From Hippea sp. KM1 (lineage in GTDB: Bacteria; Campylobacterota_A; Desulfurellia; Desulfurellales; Hippeaceae): 64,000 nucleotides of DNA. The stretch spans positions 186,001 to 250,000 of the forward strand of contig NZ_JAFP01000001.1 of NCBI RefSeq assembly GCF_000526195.1. Reading direction: 5' to 3'. This document shows positions 61,140 through 64,000 of this stretch, piece by piece; the stretch's first letter is position 1, and the number at the start of each line of letters is the position of its first letter. The position numbers and the translations under genes were made by a program. The notes under the pieces were generated by a model. It worked only from the letters and a program-made list of their open reading frames with translations, had not been told where the DNA came from and did no database searches.

Positions 61140-62919
61140 TATACTTGGCTATTTTAATACAAAACTTTCTTTAAACGAGATTGAAAAATACAATAAAAGA
61201 TTATCCCACAGAGGTCCTGATGCAAGTTGTGTTAAAGAGTATGATTTTAAAAATAAAAAACTTTTTTTAGCTCATAATCGTCTTGCCATTCAAGACCTTA
61301 ATCCCAATGCCAATCAACCAATGGAAAATGAGAGGTTTGTAATTGTTTTTAATGGGGAGATTTATAATCATTTTGAGATAAGATGGGAACTTAGCTTTAG
61401 AGGTTTTCGGACACATTCAGACACAGAGACGCTCCTATGGGCTTTTACCGAATGGGGTGTAGAAAAAGCTATCAGCAAACTCAATGGCATGTTTGCTATA
61501 GCCCTTTTTGATAAACAAGAGCAAATGCTTTACCTTATAAGGGATAGGGTTGGAATAAAGCCCTTATACTGGACTTTTCAACATGGGGAATTTGTTTTTA
61601 GTAGCGAGCTGAAGGGTATTAGAGATGAGCTGAAAACACCTGACATAGATAGTTTGGTTAAATTTGTCAGCTTGGGTTACACACCCAACGACAAGAGCTA
61701 TTATAAAAACATCTATAAGCTAAAACCAGCTCATTATTTAATTTTTGATGGAGAAAATATAAAGATAAAAAGATATTGGAATTTACCAAAAGGGAAAATT
61801 GATATTGGCTTTGACGAGGCGGTTGAAGAAGTCGAGCATTTATTAAAAGATAGTGTAAAAAAGAGGCTTTTAGCAGATGTGGAAGTTGGCTCCTTTTTAA
61901 GCGGGGGCATTGATAGTTCTTTGGTAAGTGCCATTATGGCCGAAGTTAGCAATAAACAGATTAAAACCTTTACTATAGGATTTAAAGAAGAGGGATACAA
62001 TGAGGCGGAGTATGCAAAAAAAATAGCTCAAATTATAGGAAGCGAACATTATGAATATTTTTTTGATGCAAAAGATGTGTTAGATTTAATGGATGATTTG
62101 GATTATTATTATAATGAGCCCTTTGGAGATGCCTCTGCTCTTCCAATGTTGCTTCTTAGTAGGACAACCAAGAAGAGGGTCACAGTTGCTTTAAGTGGTG
62201 ATGGTGGAGATGAATTGTTTTTGGGATACGATAGGTACTTTTTTACAAAGAAGTATTATCTTCTGTTGAGACATATGCCTTTTAAGACGCTTATATCAAG
62301 GATTTTTTCTATTTTACCAAATGACAAATTAGAAAAAATGGCATTGCCTGTAAAAAACCCCACATACGAAAACCTATATTCTGTTCTCTATTTTGCTATA
62401 AAACCGTGGCAGTTAGACATGGTTTTTAATAAGGATATGTTAAATGGCCTTGATATTTCTTTTAAAGGCATATTGGAGTATAGTAACAATTTGAAAACAA
62501 TTGATGATTTAAGCAGATTGGATTTTTATAGGTATTTACCCGATGATATACTCGTTAAGGTTGATAGGGCAACGATGGCCTATTCACTTGAGGCAAGGGT
62601 GCCAATTCTTGATCATAGGATTGTAGAGATAGCGTATAAATTGCCTGAGCAGGTCAAGCTAACCAAAGGAAGAAAATCTATTTTAAGAAAAATTCTATAT
62701 AAATACATCCCAAAGGATATTGTAGATAGACCCAAGCACGGATTTAGTGTTCCCCTTAAGATATGGTTTAGAAATGAACTTAAAGAGCTTTTGTTTGAAA
62801 AAATAAAGTCTTTGGATGGCTCTATATTCAACAAAAAGAGCTTATTGAACTTATTTGAAAAACACCAAAGAGGATATAATTATGAATATCTATTCTGGAA
62901 TTTGATGAGGGTTAAATGA
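61132..62919 (+). CDS. asnB: Asparagine synthase (glutamine-hydrolysing)
   Basis: 595 residues. Cys2 is the glutaminase nucleophile (MCNILGYF); SHRGPD, NGEIYNH and DTETLLW complete the N-terminal domain. The synthetase domain has the PP-loop SFLSGGIDSSL and ALSGDGGDELFLGYDRY. Paralogues in O-antigen loci often amidate sugar acids instead of aspartate; that option fits this setting. Base composition is less AT-rich in the second half. Confidence 0.92.
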   Translation: MCNILGYFNTKLSLNEIEKYNKRLSHRGPDASCVKEYDFKNKKLFLAHNRLAIQDLNPNANQPMENERFVIVFNGEIYNHFEIRWELSFRGFRTHSDTETLLWAFTEWGVEKAISKLNGMFAIALFDKQEQMLYLIRDRVGIKPLYWTFQHGEFVFSSELKGIRDELKTPDIDSLVKFVSLGYTPNDKSYYKNIYKLKPAHYLIFDGENIKIKRYWNLPKGKIDIGFDEAVEEVEHLLKDSVKKRLLADVEVGSFLSGGIDSSLVSAIMAEVSNKQIKTFTIGFKEEGYNEAEYAKKIAQIIGSEHYEYFFDAKDVLDLMDDLDYYYNEPFGDASALPMLLLSRTTKKRVTVALSGDGGDELFLGYDRYFFTKKYYLLLRHMPFKTLISRIFSILPNDKLEKMALPVKNPTYENLYSVLYFAIKPWQLDMVFNKDMLNGLDISFKGILEYSNNLKTIDDLSRLDFYRYLPDDILVKVDRATMAYSLEARVPILDHRIVEIAYKLPEQVKLTKGRKSILRKILYKYIPKDIVDRPKHGFSVPLKIWFRNELKELLFEKIKSLDGSIFNKKSLLNLFEKHQRGYNYEYLFWNLMRVK

Positions 62920-64000
62920 GAAGGAGAATCTCCCTGTTTATATATTCTCTTTCGAGTGGTGGCGCTGAGCGTGTTGTGTCTATGCTGTTAAGGCATCTAA
63001 AAAATAAATATGACATAACTCTGGTCTTGATGAATAGTACTATATTCTATGAAATACCTAAGGATGTAAATATATTCTATTTGGAAGATTCCGATCCAAA
63101 TGAAAGTGGATTTAAAAAATTCATAAAACTGCCTTTTCTGGCATGGAAATACAGAAATTTTTTAAGAAAGAATAAGATCAAAATATCTTTGAGTTTTCTC
63201 TCAAGGCCTAATTACATAAATGCAATGGCGAAGTTGTTTGGAGGTAGAGCAAAAACGATAATTACCGAGAGGGCAACGCCCTCTTTACAATATGGATATG
63301 GAGACCTTTTGTCTGTTGTAAATAAGTTGCTTTTAAGATTGTATAACCTTGCTGATATGATAATATCAAATTCCAAGGGCAACGCTTATGATCTTAAAGA
63401 TATTTTTAATATAAAGGCAAACATAAAGACCATATATAATTTCATTGACAGCAAGGCCTTAAAAAGGGAATGCAACAAGTCAAAAAGTTCAAGTAAAGGG
63501 TTTATTTTTATAACGGTTGGTAGACTTGACAAAGGTAAAAACCATATCCTTCTGCTGAAGGCAATTGAGGGTTTAAATGCCAAGTTGTGGATAATTGGCG
63601 ATGGTGAACTTAAAGAGTTTCTAAATGATCAAATTAGTAAAATAGGCTTAGAAGAGAAGGTAAAACTCTTGGGAAGGCAAAAAAATCCGTTTGAGTTTTT
63701 AAAACAGGCCGACTGTTTTGTTTTTTCCTCAAATCATGAGGGCTTCCCCAACGCAATTTTAGAGGCCTTGGCTTGTGGTCTTCCTGTGATTTCAACAGAC
63801 TGCAGAAGTGGTCCCAGGGAAATACTTGCTCCTAACACAGATTTTAAGATGCAAGCAAAAGATGTGGAGTTAGCAGAATACGGAATACTTGTTCCTGTAA
63901 ATAATGCAGATAGAATGCAAAAGGCAATGGAGCTAATCATGAAGAACCATGATATAAGAGAAAAATACGCTCAAAAAGCAAAAAAAAGGGCGATGGATTT
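62916..64000 (+). CDS. Glycosyltransferase family 4 protein, cut by window edge
   Basis: ATG at 62916 overlaps the asnB stop (ATGA), and the frame stays open to the window end, about 361 residues. LSSGGAERVVSMLL is the N-terminal acceptor loop; FITVGRLDKGKNHILLLKAI, LWIIGDGEL, FVFSSNHEGFPNAILEALAC and GLPVIST make the GT4 donor domain. Similar to WaaG/PglA-type enzymes of O-antigen or capsule assembly. Only the last residues are missing. Confidence 0.9.
   Translation, partial: MRRRISLFIYSLSSGGAERVVSMLLRHLKNKYDITLVLMNSTIFYEIPKDVNIFYLEDSDPNESGFKKFIKLPFLAWKYRNFLRKNKIKISLSFLSRPNYINAMAKLFGGRAKTIITERATPSLQYGYGDLLSVVNKLLLRLYNLADMIISNSKGNAYDLKDIFNIKANIKTIYNFIDSKALKRECNKSKSSSKGFIFITVGRLDKGKNHILLLKAIEGLNAKLWIIGDGELKEFLNDQISKIGLEEKVKLLGRQKNPFEFLKQADCFVFSSNHEGFPNAILEALACGLPVISTDCRSGPREILAPNTDFKMQAKDVELAEYGILVPVNNADRMQKAMELIMKNHDIREKYAQKAKKRAMD

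Noticed and set aside
1-64000. tRNA or rRNA genes, CRISPR arrays, insertion sequences, prophage
   Set aside because: The intergenic gaps were read and nothing with the needed structure or repeats was found; no transposase or integrase motif was seen.

Overview
The window looks like chromosome of an anaerobic, probably thermophilic, sulfur-respiring bacterium of the Hippea/Desulfurella type. This is inferred from gene content, not from a marker gene: a PsrA/PhsA-like molybdopterin operon with a periplasmic rhodanese, a 12-heme and a 10-heme cytochrome c, MqnA of the futalosine menaquinone route, and very tight gene packing. No rRNA, tRNA, CRISPR array, insertion sequence or prophage was recognised.

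Layout: 1-2378 (minus) small lipoprotein, nadB, cysK. 2441-13503 (plus) a histidine-utilisation operon headed by a MarR-acetyltransferase regulator: hutH, hutG, an ABC binding protein, hutU, hutI and livHMGF, i.e. uptake plus the complete path from histidine to glutamate and formamide. 13578-17084: a thioredoxin-like protein, a type II restriction-modification pair (methyltransferase with a nuclease-like tail plus an MjaI-like enzyme), a DksA-type protein and ComF. 17167-22826: rpsF-ssb-rpsR-rplI-dnaB and uvrA. 22815-31611: Fur-family regulator, branched-chain aminotransferase, mqnA, the alr-mlaE-mlaF-mlaD lipid transport set, a MagIII-like glycosylase, coaE and an EamA transporter.

31666-44191 is the energy region. 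A Crp/Fnr-family regulator precedes a perfect CRP-type operator, then a Sud-like rhodanese, a TorD chaperone and the NrfD, molybdopterin and iron-sulfur subunits of a polysulfide/thiosulfate-type reductase. Without a break follow a small anchored helical protein, a Rieske protein, a short cytochrome b and the two related multiheme cytochromes, which together look like an uncommon quinol-cytochrome complex. hisIE and a glycosyltransferase close the run.

44181-50486 (minus) is a trp operon (trpEGDCFBA) preceded by a leader peptide with three consecutive Trp codons and two tandem terminators, a complete transcription attenuator. From 50845 to the right edge runs a surface-polysaccharide locus (rmlA, rmlB, a degenerate DAHP-synthase-like protein, an FdtA-like ketoisomerase, ATP-grasp, Gfo/Idh, FkbM, DegT aminotransferase, three GT2 enzymes, asparagine synthetase and a GT4 cut by the edge). 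Its middle is far more AT-rich than the rest of the window and looks imported. CTAG, the site expected for the MjaI-like system, was found by eye only four times in the window, all within this locus.
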